DNA from: Desmodesmus armatus | Lineage: Eukaryota > Chlorophyta > Chlorophyceae > Sphaeropleales > Scenedesmaceae | Assembly: GCA_007449985.2 (NCBI GenBank) | Contig: VIIQ02000162.1 | Span: 144,871-208,870, forward strand | DNA: 64,000 nucleotides | Direction: 5' to 3' | Shown: one piece after another, positions 37,436-49,300 of the stretch | Numbering within the stretch: position 1 is the stretch's first letter | How the letters are laid out: every line of letters starts with the position of its first letter | Program-made: the position numbers and the translations under genes | The notes under the pieces: model-generated | Seen by the model: the letters and a program-made list of their open reading frames with translations, nothing else | Databases searched by the model: none | What the model was told of the DNA's origin: nothing

Positions 37436-38232
37436 GGCAGTAGCAGCAGCAGCAGCACTTACAGCAGCAGCACTTACAGCAGCAGAGAGAACACCTTCAT
37501 TGCACATTGACAGCCTGCAGCAGGTCCCTCCACCATTTAGCAAGTCTGACAACATGTGCAGCAGTTGGTTGCAGCTGACAGCTAGCTTTCACCGTTCCTC
37601 TGCTGGGGATTGTGTTTTGTTGTGGTTGTGTTGTACAACCAACTTGGCTAAAAGTCCGCTGTTCCTTACCCTGTCCTGCAGCCAACTACAATGGCACCTG
37701 CCCCCAGAGCTACGAGGCCCCCATGGTTGGTGAGGCCCTGTTCCAGCCCAAGAAGGCCTGTGACTTCACCATCACCCTGGAGGAGGGCCCAGACTTCTAC
37801 GTCACCTCCCACGTCCCAGGCGCCTGCCAGAATAACATGAAGGTCTACGTCCACGCCGTCTGCATCAAGTCCAACAACAACTTTGTCTCCGGTCTCTTCG
37901 ACAGCCTGCCAGCAATGCCCAGCATGCCTAGCCTCAGGCCCGGCCTGAGCCGCAGGGCAGCAGCTCCTGAGGAGCCAGCAGCACAGCCCCAGCTGCCTAG
38001 CCTGGCTGCCGCTGGATATGCCGGTGTGGTGACGGGCGACGTCCCTTTCATGGGCGGTGCTGATGCACCCACCCTTGGTGCCAACCCCCAGATGAGGCCT
38101 GCCAGCAGGATTGCAGCGGGCCCCTCAGGCCCAGCTGTGCTGGAGCAGGCCAAGCAGAGCGCTGCTGCTGACATGCGCCCTGCACTGGCCACACTCATGG
38201 TGGCTGTTGCTGCTCTGGCTCTGCTGTTGTAA
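36880..38232 (+). CDS. Phytocyanin-like (early nodulin-like) cell-surface protein
   Basis: Three exons (36880-36943, 37208-37351, 37682-38232) give 252 residues. A signal peptide (LRLLCSVLLLASAPLGWA) leads into one cupredoxin domain, about residues 25-130. After it comes a Pro/Ala/Met-rich stretch. The end is a 16-residue hydrophobic tail (ALATLMVAVAALALLL), as in GPI-anchored proteins. The domain matches phytocyanins: DTIRFRCPLHATHGLFKL near the first ligand position and FYVTSHVPGACQNNMKV at the usual Cys/His/axial ligand region. Here His62, Cys118 and Met122 are kept, but the ligand Cys is Ser112 and the ligand His is Ala117. Type 1 copper binding is therefore unlikely, as in plant early-nodulin-like proteins. 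It is probably a cell-wall or plasma-membrane surface protein; no redox role should be assumed. Confidence 0.86.
37398..37487. repeat. (CAG)n/(AGT)-interrupted microsatellite in an intron
   Basis: About 90 bp of CAG units broken by TAG and CGG, ending in two copies of cacttacagcagcag. It lies in the second intron of the phytocyanin-like gene. Its TTACAG and GCAGCAG strings resemble acceptors. Confidence 0.85.
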
Positions 38233-38675
38233 GAGCACAGCTGACAGGGACTTGCCAGTTGGGGCAAGGTGGGTCAAGGTTGCTGCGGCTTTGTGTGTGG
38301 CAGTGACACTTTATCTTGTGGCACACTTGAGTGATGCAGAGACTGCAAAAAACATTCAACCTTTATATGCATCACATCAACATGCTTGCATATTGTGGTG
38401 GCATTTCTGAGCTGATATCAGCCTGCTGAGCAGCTCTGGAATGGAACTTCTGCAGCCCCATCAACCATGGAAGGCACCATGCTTGTATCCTCACTCTTGC
38501 TCACCCGCTGTTGTGCTTGTGCTGCAGGTCTGCATTGCAATCTGTCATGGATGCTGGAAGTTCGTGCGCATGCAAGCAGCATGAAGGCACACCTCTTGCT
38601 GCAGCTGAGCAAGCTGCATGCAATGTCACCAGCAGCACAGCAGTGCCCTATGTTGTGTGATGTTGGTCACGGCAC

Positions 38676-38690
38676 TGTAATGTGCTGTAA
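38676..38690 (+). terminator. Candidate polyadenylation signals TGTAA x2
   Basis: Two TGTAA pentamers (38676-38680 and 38686-38690) lie about 450 bases after the phytocyanin-like stop codon. TGTAA is the usual polyadenylation signal in chlorophycean algae. Confidence 0.4.
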
Positions 38691-39752
38691 GTCATGAGGA
38701 GCATGTTTGTTGGCCCTGAAAACATGGCCAGGGTAGCGGTGTGATTGGCTGATCTTACATGCCTGAAAGTGATTTTGGGTGGGAAGTGTGCTTTCGACGG
38801 CGTTGGAAATGGCAGGAATATGTTACTGGGTGTGATTCCTTGCCGGGCGATTGACAGCAAAGCAGCGGGCACATCTGCAGTCTACTGCTTATGATTTGCT
38901 AGGGGTCAATCCCATGCCGGTAGGAGGTGCTGGAGGAACTGTTTATGCCTTCGATTCTCCCCTCTTAATGGACGGCGGGAATGCTGCTCTTGGACAGTGG
39001 GTAGCTGCTGCAACTGATTTGCAGTGCAGTGCAGTGTTAGGCAGGCTCCAGGTGCATCTATTTTGGAACAAGGTTAGGCAGGTCTGGGTAGTGCTGGCAA
39101 GTTTCAGCTCCTTTGTTGAACCCGTCCAACACGTTGGCAGGGGTTGTATGGGCTGGCAGGGCGCCAAGGGCGAGCCATGTATATATGGTGTTGCATATGG
39201 CACCTGTCTGGAATGGCTTGCATGGACTATCAACTCCAGCAAGCTGCCCAAGTGATACATGTGTGGGCAAGGTTGGGCTCACAGCTGGTGCCCGAGTGCG
39301 TCCACCATCTTGTTGACTCATGGCTTGCTAACATGTGTGTGCACTGTCTAGTCCATACCGTGTTGGCATCAGGGCTACAGCTGGTAGTGTGCCGCAGTGA
39401 GTTATATGTAACAAGCGAGTGGCGTCACTCTATTAGTCGCCAGGGACCATATTGTGGGTGTTTGCTTGATGGAAAGGGGACGGCCCTCCGCAGGATCCTC
39501 ACACAGACTAGAACCAATGCAAGCGGTGTTGCATGGCATGTCCAACTCAGGTTACAGCCTGCCCCTACACGATAGCTTAGTCTCGGCTGGCACTGGTGCA
39601 AGCCCTGTACGGCGTGGACAGGGCCAAATGATTGGGTGGTGCATGGCCAACTTGGCTACAGCCATGAGATGCATGAGTGGTGGCCATTGGCTGTCATTAC
39701 TGCGTCAAACAATGAACAGGCCTCACTACCAGGCGCTTACGAGGGGAGTGCA

Positions 39753-39802
39753 GAATGCAGCTGCAGCAGCTTTTGAAGAATGCAGCTGCAGCAGCTTTTC
39801 AA
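39753..39802. repeat. 25-bp tandem duplication
   Basis: Two adjacent units, each beginning gaatgcagctgcagcagctt, with one mismatch near the end. Confidence 0.9.
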
Positions 39803-39827
39803 ACCAGTTGGAAGGACTGTGTGTTGA

Positions 39828-39860
39828 CTGTAGTCCGACTGTAGTCCGACTGTAGTCCGA
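39828..39860. repeat. 11-bp unit, three tandem copies
   Basis: Three perfect copies of ctgtagtccga in intergenic sequence. Confidence 0.95.
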
Positions 39861-40321
39861 GTGTGTCGTGTTCATCACAACCATTGCTTTGGATACTTTC
39901 ACGCTAGTGTGTGGGCGCACGAGGCAACGACTGTGTGCGTGACACAAGCTTACTCAATACCGCACTTTACTACTTACTCAAGACGCCTTGAGTCGACGGC
40001 TTCACTCCGTTTCTACGGTACTCTTAAGCGCAGTCAGTTTGGGGATAATTGATTGTATTACTTGATCAAAGCGGCAGACCTTACGCTCGTATCTGCGTTT
40101 ACTGTGACACAGCAGTGGCATCGTCTTCCTGACCCGCCCTCCCCTCCTTGAAGGGAGGCGGTATGGAGGGTACAGGCGCAACAGGGCTGCCTTATGGCGC
40201 TGGTGACCTCAGCAGGCTCACCCAGGTGCGGTTGTGCAGTTGTGCTGGCAACAGCTGCAGTTGACCACACGTCTTCTGGCAGCAGCAGGCCCGACCTGAC
40301 ATTTACTGGTTGCTGGTGCAG

Positions 40322-43300
40322 ATGACTGAGGACAGTGCAAGGCACCAGAGAGATGAAGAAGACCTCGTTCATGCTGCAGAAGAAGAGCAGGGGCTGCCTC
40401 GCAGCACACGCAACCCCCTGCAGGAGAGCGCTCCCCCTCCTACATGACCAGGAGGGGCTCCATGGAGGTGAGCGCAGCAGACAATGTTGGGAGTTGAGCC
40501 AAGCAGCAGGAACATACTGAAAGACACTATTTATCCAGCCATACCCACAGTCACCAGTACCAACGCCTGACTTGCCAAACTTAGACGCCAGGTTGTCAGC
40601 AGTATGCTTGCCTTTGCATAGCCACAAGCACTATGTTCCCCTATCCGCCAACCCCCTGTCTCCCTTGCCCTGCTTTACTAACCCCGTGCCTGCTCCATCT
40701 TCCCTGCCACACTGTGTTGCACAGCTGGTGATGCCTCTGTCGCGCACCAACCTTGGCAATAAGTCAGAGAAGGACCTGGCTGGCCTGAAGCGCAGCAAGT
40801 CAGCGGTCAGGCTGGAGGAGGGCGAGGAGACCGTGGTGGTGGACGTCACACGCCTGCACAGGAAGGAGGTGAGGGGGGACATGCACGCCTGCCCATTCAC
40901 ACGCAAAACTCGGCGACTTTATCCAATCTGTCCTCTGTGCCACAAACACTCTCCTGTACAATGCAGTGCTCATCAGGCCAAGTCACACACTGTTAGAGCC
41001 CACCCTTTCCTTGTTTGCGTACTCACCCCTTTCTTGATGTGCGGTGCCGTGCCGTCGGTCCTGTTGCCCCCTCCCTCCCTGCCTGCCCCCCTTGCCACAG
41101 GTTGACCCTGAGTTGCGTCGTGCGTTGCTTGACGAAGCTCTGGAGACGCAGGAGCAGGACAATGAGGAGCTGCTCAGGAAGGTCAGGGACAGGATGGACA
41201 GGTGAGGCGAGGGACAAAGAGGCACAGCGTGTGCCCATTGTGCAAAGGGGTAATTTTGCGCATGCATGCATCGTGTGCAAGAGACGGTGTACACTTTTCG
41301 AATCCGCGCGTGAGACCAGTGCACAAGTGTGGCGGGAGCAATAGACAGGTCTCAGGGGTGTGTGTGCGCAGTAATTGCTCAGCAGGGCAGCCGTGTGCAG
41401 CAACAGTGGCCTGCTTGCAGCAGACGGCATGCAGCTTGGTTGTCCCTGAGCGTCTGTACTCTGTACAAATGCAGTGGCATCCAGTTTGCATGTAATGGAC
41501 CGTCTGCACGCATTCCAAAGTGCCTGCAGCTTGATCACCTGCCAGCGTCCTGTGCAGTGACCAACCCACGCTTCCACCACCAACCTGTGCTGAAACCACC
41601 GCAGGGCTGGTGTTGCCCTGTCCAAGGTTGAGGTGCGGTTCAGCAATCTTGAGGTCAGTGCAGACGTCAACATCGGCAGCAGGGGCATGCCCACCGTGGC
41701 CAACGCCTTTGTCAACAAACCGCTGGACCTGCTGACCTCAGCTGGCCTCCTCAAGTCCAACAAGCACCACCTCACTATCCTGAAGGGTGTTACGGGTGTG
41801 CTGAAGCCTGGGCGCCTGACCCTGCTGCTGGGGCCACCCTCCAGCGGCAAGTCAACACTGCTGAAGGCACTGGCAGGGCTGCTGAGGGACAAAACCAACA
41901 CTGAAGGCCTGCAGGTCGGTTGCGGTGAATGCATGCTTTTGCTTGGCCGGCAGCAGGTGGCAGCTGCTGAGCTGTGGTTGTTTGATGCAGACTGAGGCGA
42001 ACACATCAGCCAGCCAGCACTTCCCAAGTGGCAAGCGGCATGCCAGATGCAGCCCTAGGAAGCAGCAGTGTTTTGACAGGAAGCATACACTCGTGTTGAC
42101 ATGGGAGGTGTGTAAACATAACACCTGAAACATTTGCGAAGCAACAGAGACATGAATCATTGTTTGTGTGCATGTGCTGCCTGTGCTCAGGTTGGTGGTG
42201 ACATCCGGTACAATGGCGAGGGCTTTGACTCCTTCCAGGTTGCGCGCACCTGTGCCTACATCAGCCAGGTGGATGAGCACCAGGCAGAGCTCACAGTGCG
42301 GGAGACATTTGACTTTGCAGCACGCTGCCTGGGTGTGGGACACAAGCAGGGTGAGTGAAGGGCATGAGGGTGGCAATGACAGCTGTGCACAGTAGGAGCA
42401 CATCAGCTGGCATTTGCACTGCATATGTACAGTCCTGCACCATGTCGTGCCATGGTGGGTCTCCAGCAGCGTATACCAGCAGCGTAGTCAGGGATAGGCT
42501 GCTGCTTTTTGGGTTCAAAAGTGTTCCAGGGTTCAAAAGCGTTCCAAGGTTTGCAGGATGGAAAGCCAATGATCGTAGCTGAGGCTGCATGTCCTGCTGT
42601 GCTTGTCGTGCATGTGCTGCCTGCAGTGTACGTTGAGGAGCTGCGTCGGCGTGAGAAGGAGCTGGGCATTGAGCCCGACCCTGAGGTGGATGCACTGCTC
42701 AAGGCAGAGGCGGTGGAGGGCAAGCGCATCAACATTGTCACTGACCTCATCCTGCGCGTGCTGGGACTGGAGGTGGGTGGCAGCACAGGAGGGGCCAGTG
42801 CATGTGTGCCCCTGCTGTTTTTGAAGCTGCAAGATACTGTTCGGAGCTCTTCTTAATGATTTGCTGTCTCAGTGCAGAGAGGCAGCATGTGCATGCCGGC
42901 TCATGGGACAGTAGGTTGCACCCTTGGGCGCGGCCGTGTGGGCCGATCTGCACCACAGTATCACATGGGCAAGTTGTTGTGTGGGCGGCCTGTCATGCTT
43001 GGGGACAGATGTGCTGGGGAAGGACTTGGCCAAGCCTTGCATGGTGTGTTGGTGGATTTACTGACAAGGTTGGCTGCCTGCGTGCTGGCCATGTGCCCTC
43101 CTGCAGGTCTGTGCTGACACCATGGTGGGCAACCAGATGATCCGGGGTGTCTCTGGTGGCCAGCGCAAGCGCGTCACTACAGGAGAGGTGGGTGTGCGCT
43201 CATGCAGGAGACAGCCGCTTGTGCAAACTGTGTGTTTGCAAACAGCGACAGCCGGCCGGCCAGCACATGGGGGCGGTTGGCTGGTTGTTGGCCTTGGATT

Positions 43301-46300
43301 TGGTTCGTTGCGCTGCAGCGGCTGGTCAAGGTGGTTGTGACTAACTGTCCTGTACTACCAGAATTCAGTAGAGCTAGTAGAGCTTGGTGATGTGTGACAG
43401 TTGTCATTTGTAAGTACATGCTGGTATCATGTCATATCTTTGTGTGTGCTGCTGTCTGGCTGCTGTGCAGTTGATGGTGGGCCCAGCCAAGACTCTTTTC
43501 ATGGACGAGATCTCCACAGGCCTGGACTCATCCACCACCTACCTCATCGTGCGCTGCATCAGGAACTACGTGCACCTGCTCGACGTGAGTTTGGCTCTCG
43601 TGCTGCTAGATGTGTATGCAGGCATGTAACAGCTGTACACATGTGTGCCTGCCCCTGTGAAGTTCCCAAGAGGCCAGCTTTGGTGCCGCCTTGGGCATGG
43701 CAGTTGGGAGACTGCAGCATGTAGTGTGTTACTGCTTCTTTACGTCATCATGCACTGGACTGTCTCGACACAGCTTGTTCCACTGCTCTGGCCTGCTGTG
43801 TCTCCCATTCTCGTTCCTGCAGGCCACTGTGATGATGTCGCTGCTGCAGCCTCCCCCTGAGGTGTTTGACCTGTTTGATGACGTGCTGCTGCTGAGTGAG
43901 GGCCAGGTGGTGTACCATGGGCCCCGGGAGCAGGTCATGCCATTCTTCCACAGCCTGGGCTTCGCCATCCCATCACGCAAGGGTGTAGCAGACTTCCTGC
44001 AGGAGGTTACTTCACGCAAGGTGCGTAGATTGTGCCTGGTTCGTGTCGGCTATGGACACGTTCCAATACCCAGCAACATCCAACATGGATGTATGCACTG
44101 GCACACCCAGTGTGTAGTGCGCCCCTGTGCTGATCACCCTCCCCACTGCGCTCACATTGTACCACTCTTTTAATGCATGCGCATGCACATAGTCCCCAAT
44201 GCAAATGTCTCAGCTGTGCCATCACATCTCAACACCCCCCCACCTCCACCACAGGACCAGGCGCAGTACTGGGCGCGGGACCCTGCGCAGTACAAGTTCC
44301 TGCCCATCACCCAGATGCATGAGGCCTTCATGGCCAGCCAGCAGGGCCAGGCCCAGCTGGCGGCCCTGCAGGCACCCCAGCCTGTCGTGCCAGACTACCT
44401 TGACCCCCTGGTGCGTGAGAAGTATGCGCTGGACAGGTGGGGCAACTTCAAGGCGCTGGTGCGGCGCGATGCCACACTCATGAAGCGCAACTCCTTCCTG
44501 TACACGTGAGTGGCTGCAGTTCGGTTTGTTCCTTCATGGGCTTCATGGGTTACACATAAGGTTGAGCTTGACACTGGGATGTGTGACTTAGTGCTGGTTG
44601 ACTTGAGCTGTGTCATGTGTGCTAGGGTGCTGTCGGAGGGTTTGGTTGTTGTTGCATGGTCAAGCAGTGTGTGCGGCATGGTGGTGTTCGAAAGGGGTTT
44701 ATGGTGGACGGGCAGCAGGTAGATGTGTCCATGTCCGCTGTCATGTCCGGCAACCGCCTCATGCTGCTGATGTGTTGCTGCTGCTACTGCTTCACCAGGT
44801 TCCAAACCCTGCAGACGCTGTTTGTGGCCATCGTCACTGGCACTTTGTTCCTGCGTGGGAACATCCCCTCAGACTCCATACAGGGTGGCACTCTCTACCT
44901 CGGCCTCATCTTCCTGTCCATTGTGAGTTACAGAAACCATTTGAATGTTGGCTCCAATAAGTGGCCGGTGGGAAGTGTCGACGAAGTCTAGTTTGTCGCA
45001 CAGTGCGCGAAGACGACAGCGCTGTTGTCTGCATCGTCCTGCATGCTAGCATGCCATCCTGAAAACGTTATGTTGGACAAGTTGCATGTAACGCAGCTGC
45101 GCAGCTGCGTGTGCCTAGGCACGACAGGCCTGTCGTGTCGAGCTTCCAGCAGCTGCAAGACAGTGGTGCAGCATGGGCATGACACCAACCTTGCTTTGTG
45201 CTGCTGCAGGTGCACCTCATGTTCGCATCGTATGCCGAGCAGACCCTGCTCATCTTTGCCCTCAAGGTGTTTTGGAAGCAGAGCAGGTTCTTCCAGTTCT
45301 TCCCCGCGTGGTCGTTCTCACTGCCCACGACGCTGCTGCGCATGCCGTTCTCGCTCATCGACGCTGTTGTGTGGAGTGGCATTGTGTACTGGCTGGTGGG
45401 CCTGGCGCCTGAGGCTGGCAGGTGAGGGCTGCCGCGCTTTGTCTGATATGGTGCATGCCATGTATCGCGACATAGTTGGAAAAGCCTTGCCTGCATCCAA
45501 CGCATCCTTCGAGTAGGTGTATGTTGTATGCTGATGGCAAGCAGTACCCTTGCTGAACTGCTTGCGACTCATCAAATGCAGCCCTGGCTGCAAGCTGGCT
45601 TCACCAAGCCACGCTGTGCACCGGTGGGTGTGTGGCAGTGGCCAGCACGACCTGGTTCCTTTTTGCCCCAACAGCCTGCTGCTTGCCCACCTGTGTGCCT
45701 GTAGGTTCTTCATCTTTGTGGCCTACCTGTTCCTCCTGCACCAGATGGGCACGGCACTGTTCAGGCTGATGGGTGCGCTGGGGCGTGAGATCAACCGCAC
45801 CAACATGTTTGGCAGCTTTGTGCTGGTGCTGCTCATCCTGCTGTCAGGCTTTGCCCTCAAGCGGCCCGACATCCACCCCTGGTGGATCTGGGTGAGTGTG
45901 GCTGCAGTGCAATGGTTCAGTGTCAGAAGAACATGGCATGGTGTAAGGTTATGAACAGCGCAACCACATCCTCAAGTTGCGCACATGACATGTTCATCAT
46001 CAAATGTCATGAGCAAGACAAGGAACCGGACAACCTTGATCAAGGGAATGTCTGGTGGGGACGGCCATGCATGGCTGACAAGCTGCCAGTGCTAACCACA
46101 TCTCTATCAGCTGGTAGTGACGTCAGCGGCGCCTTGCCGGCAGAAGTGCGGTCTAACTGTCATGATCAGGAGGTGCAATGCTGAGAATTGTTGAGACGCG
46201 CTGACACCCAATCTGTATTGCTGTTGTTGTGTGTGCTGCAGGTGTATTGGGCCAGCCCTATTACGGTGAGCATAGTGACCCAGTGTTACGAGATGGAGCA

Positions 46301-49300
46301 GACAGGCCAACAGTTGCCAACCGATGCAGGCCATCTTGCCGGCCAGCATGCGAGCAGTGCATGCTCAATGCTGTCTGCAGGATACATGCTGCAGCTAATA
46401 CAGTCATGATCAGGCTTGCTCTTGAAAAAAGGCTTGCTATATGTGGACACTTTGATGTGTCCTACAATTGTTGCTACAGCTTGGTAAAGCACGAAATTTT
46501 GGATTCCCTGTCATTTCTATTAAGTAGTACTGCTTGGTGCTTTCTGTCTCTGCAGTACGCCATGGCAGGGCTGAGCTACAACGAGATGTCTGCAGCCCGT
46601 TGGTCTGCACCCGTGACCTACCCGGTAGATGGTGTCCCTGTCACCCACACTTTGGGAGAGTGGGTCCTGCTCAGCAACGGCCTCTTCATTGAGAGCTACT
46701 GGTGCGTTGGACTGCAGCAGCCACCACCACTTGCAGCCGTGCGTCATGTGCTGCCTGTACATGCCTGCCTTGGAACGTCTGGCTGCCAGGAGTGCCACAA
46801 CGACATGCGGGCGCAGAAATGCATGCCATGCCTGGATAGTTTGTGTGGGTCAACGTAATAAGGCTAATTCTGGCAACTGCAGCCAGGCTGACTGTGTGTC
46901 TTCACCCAGCATGTTTGTGGCGGTGATTGCGTGCCATGCAGGCATTGGATGCCTGCTCTGGTGATGATCGGCTACTGGGCTCTGTTCACCGGCCTGATCT
47001 TCGTCGCTCTGCAGTATCTGCCACGTAAGCCACTTGACCTGTGTTGTGGCACACCTCTGATGCTGTCACAGCTAAGACAGCTGATGCATTATGCAGAAGC
47101 AGGGCGAGCCATGCAGAGAGCGCTGGCAGCCAGTGTGAACAGTACCAACACACCCCGTGGACTTTAGTGTCATGCAAGCTGCAGCGAAGCACCCCAGCAA
47201 CCACGATCTTGTCCACTGATTGTTGCACTGTGGTGCTGTCGTTGCCTGACCCCCCCCCTACCATCATGCTGCCCCTTGCCCCCACAGCCCCCAGTGAGCC
47301 CAAGCCCCTGTTCAGTGCTGAGTACCTGGCAGACAGGGAGCTCAACCGCACAGGACAGACCCCTGCTGACCTGCAGTCCGCACTGTCAGCCACCGCACAC
47401 AAGAAGAAAAAGAGCAAGGGCCAGAGCCGCCCAGGGTCTGTCATCAAGGCGTTCAACCCTGTCGATGATGCTGTTGTCGGGGTACAGAAGCAGGGCGCTG
47501 CCATGACAGCTACCAGCAGCGGCGCTGTCAATGGCGCACATGACAGCCTGACTCGCAGCAGTGACCCTTCAGAGGCTTCCATGGAGCATGCTGTGATGGG
47601 GCGCGTGATTGTGGAGCACCAGCAGCAGGGCAGCGGTGGTGTGCATGGCTCCAAGGGTGACTTGGAGGCTGGGCAGGTGCTGGAGCGTGCTGGCAGCGGC
47701 AGCGGCCTGGCGCTGCCCTTCACTCCCATGGCAGTTGCCTTCAAGGACATCTCCTACTTTGTGCCGCACCCAGCGGTGAGTGCCGCCGCTTCTACTGGTG
47801 CCGTGCTTGTAGCTGTCACAGTAGCCCTGGGAGAGGCTGTGCTCACTGCTATGCATTTTCTGTACTGAGATTGAGTTAGCTGCTCCTTGACCTCATGCAT
47901 TGTGGCTTGCACAGTAGCCTTATAGAGCCTGCAGTCCCTGCCAAGCACACACTGCCTGCTGTGCATGTGCGTAGAGTCTGCCATGGGTTGTGTTCCCACT
48001 GCTGTGAGCAGAAGACCATGCGTTGAGCTCATGATGTGCTGTGATGTGCTATGCGTGTGCTGGTTTGCAGGGCCAGGGCGAGCTGCAGCTGCTGCACACT
48101 ATCACAGGCAGCTTCCGGCCGGGAGTGCTGACAGCACTCATGGGCGTCTCAGGTGAGATGTGACGGCCCAGCACCAGCTAGGAGGCCTCTTGTCTTGACC
48201 GCTCATCCTGCGCTATCAATCCCTTGCCGGGTCATTGTCCATGGACTGGCGTACATGAGCATCAGAACGGCATAGAGCGTCTGGTGTGCAGTGCCACTAG
48301 GGGGATGTTGGTGTGATAGTGACAGGTGTGGTGTGTGTCTTGATCATGCAGGGGCTGGCAAGACAACCCTGATGGATGTGCTGGCGTGCCGCAAGACTGC
48401 TGGCCGCATGGAGGGCCAGGTTTGGGTGAGTCAGGGGCATGGGTTCGTGCAGTCAACCTGCAGTCCATGAACAACAGCAGCTGTGCGCCGCAACCGCCGG
48501 CGGCTTCCAGGCCAGACCAGCAGGCGTGGCATGTTGGAACTGTTTGTCTCGCGACAGCCAGAGACTTCATCCACGTGGCCTGCCTGGTGATTGCTGTTGC
48601 TGCTGTAGGTTGGCGGCTATGCGCAGGAGCAGCACACGTTTGCGCGCATCTGCGGCTATGTGGAGCAGTCAGACGTCCACTCACCGAGGGTAGGTCGTTG
48701 CTGCATGTGGCATGGCTGGCCCAGCACTGCACACTCGCCTGTATTACTCACAAAGGCCCAGTGAGATGGAAACGAGGTTGATGCACACACATTTTTGGAA
48801 AAGTACCATCAGCTGTCGATGCCATCGTACACTGTTGAGTAGTGCTTCTTGTGCCTTGGTCACTTGACGTGTGTTTGTGTTGCTTGTAGACCACTGTGCG
48901 GGAGGCTCTGGTGGTGTCTGCAACTCTCAGGTAGGCAGGCCTGGGATGCATGTGAGGGCATCCCGTGCAGGGGAGTCCAGCCAGGATGGCTGGATACTAA
49001 TGCAAGTCATGGCAGCCATAGTGCATCACAGCCACATGGAGCGGCCACACCTCCCTCCTGGGTAAATTGCACCCAGTGGTTTCTTCACAGCCCTGTGACT
49101 GTGCTCCTGTGGCTGTGGTGGTGGCTGCAGGCTGTACGACACCCGTGAGAAGGCGCTGATTGAGGAGTTTGTTGACGATGTGCTGGAGCTGGTGGAGCTG
49201 CAGCCAAACAGTGAGGCACTGGTGAGGCGCAGAGGCACAAGGGACATGCTGACGCCAGCATGTTGCCATGTAGCACATGTCCACCATGTGCTCCATGCCA

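Larger units (their letters stand above)
38233..40321. other. Intergenic region before the ABC transporter
   Basis: About 2.1 kb with no exon that I can support. The longest open frame (38851-39255) has no recognisable motif. The left part holds the phytocyanin-like 3' flank. The right part should hold the transporter promoter. Two short tandem duplications are listed separately. Confidence 0.5.

Noticed and set aside
38851..39255. 134-codon open frame in the intergenic region
   Set aside because: No recognisable motif and no exon neighbours in phase.
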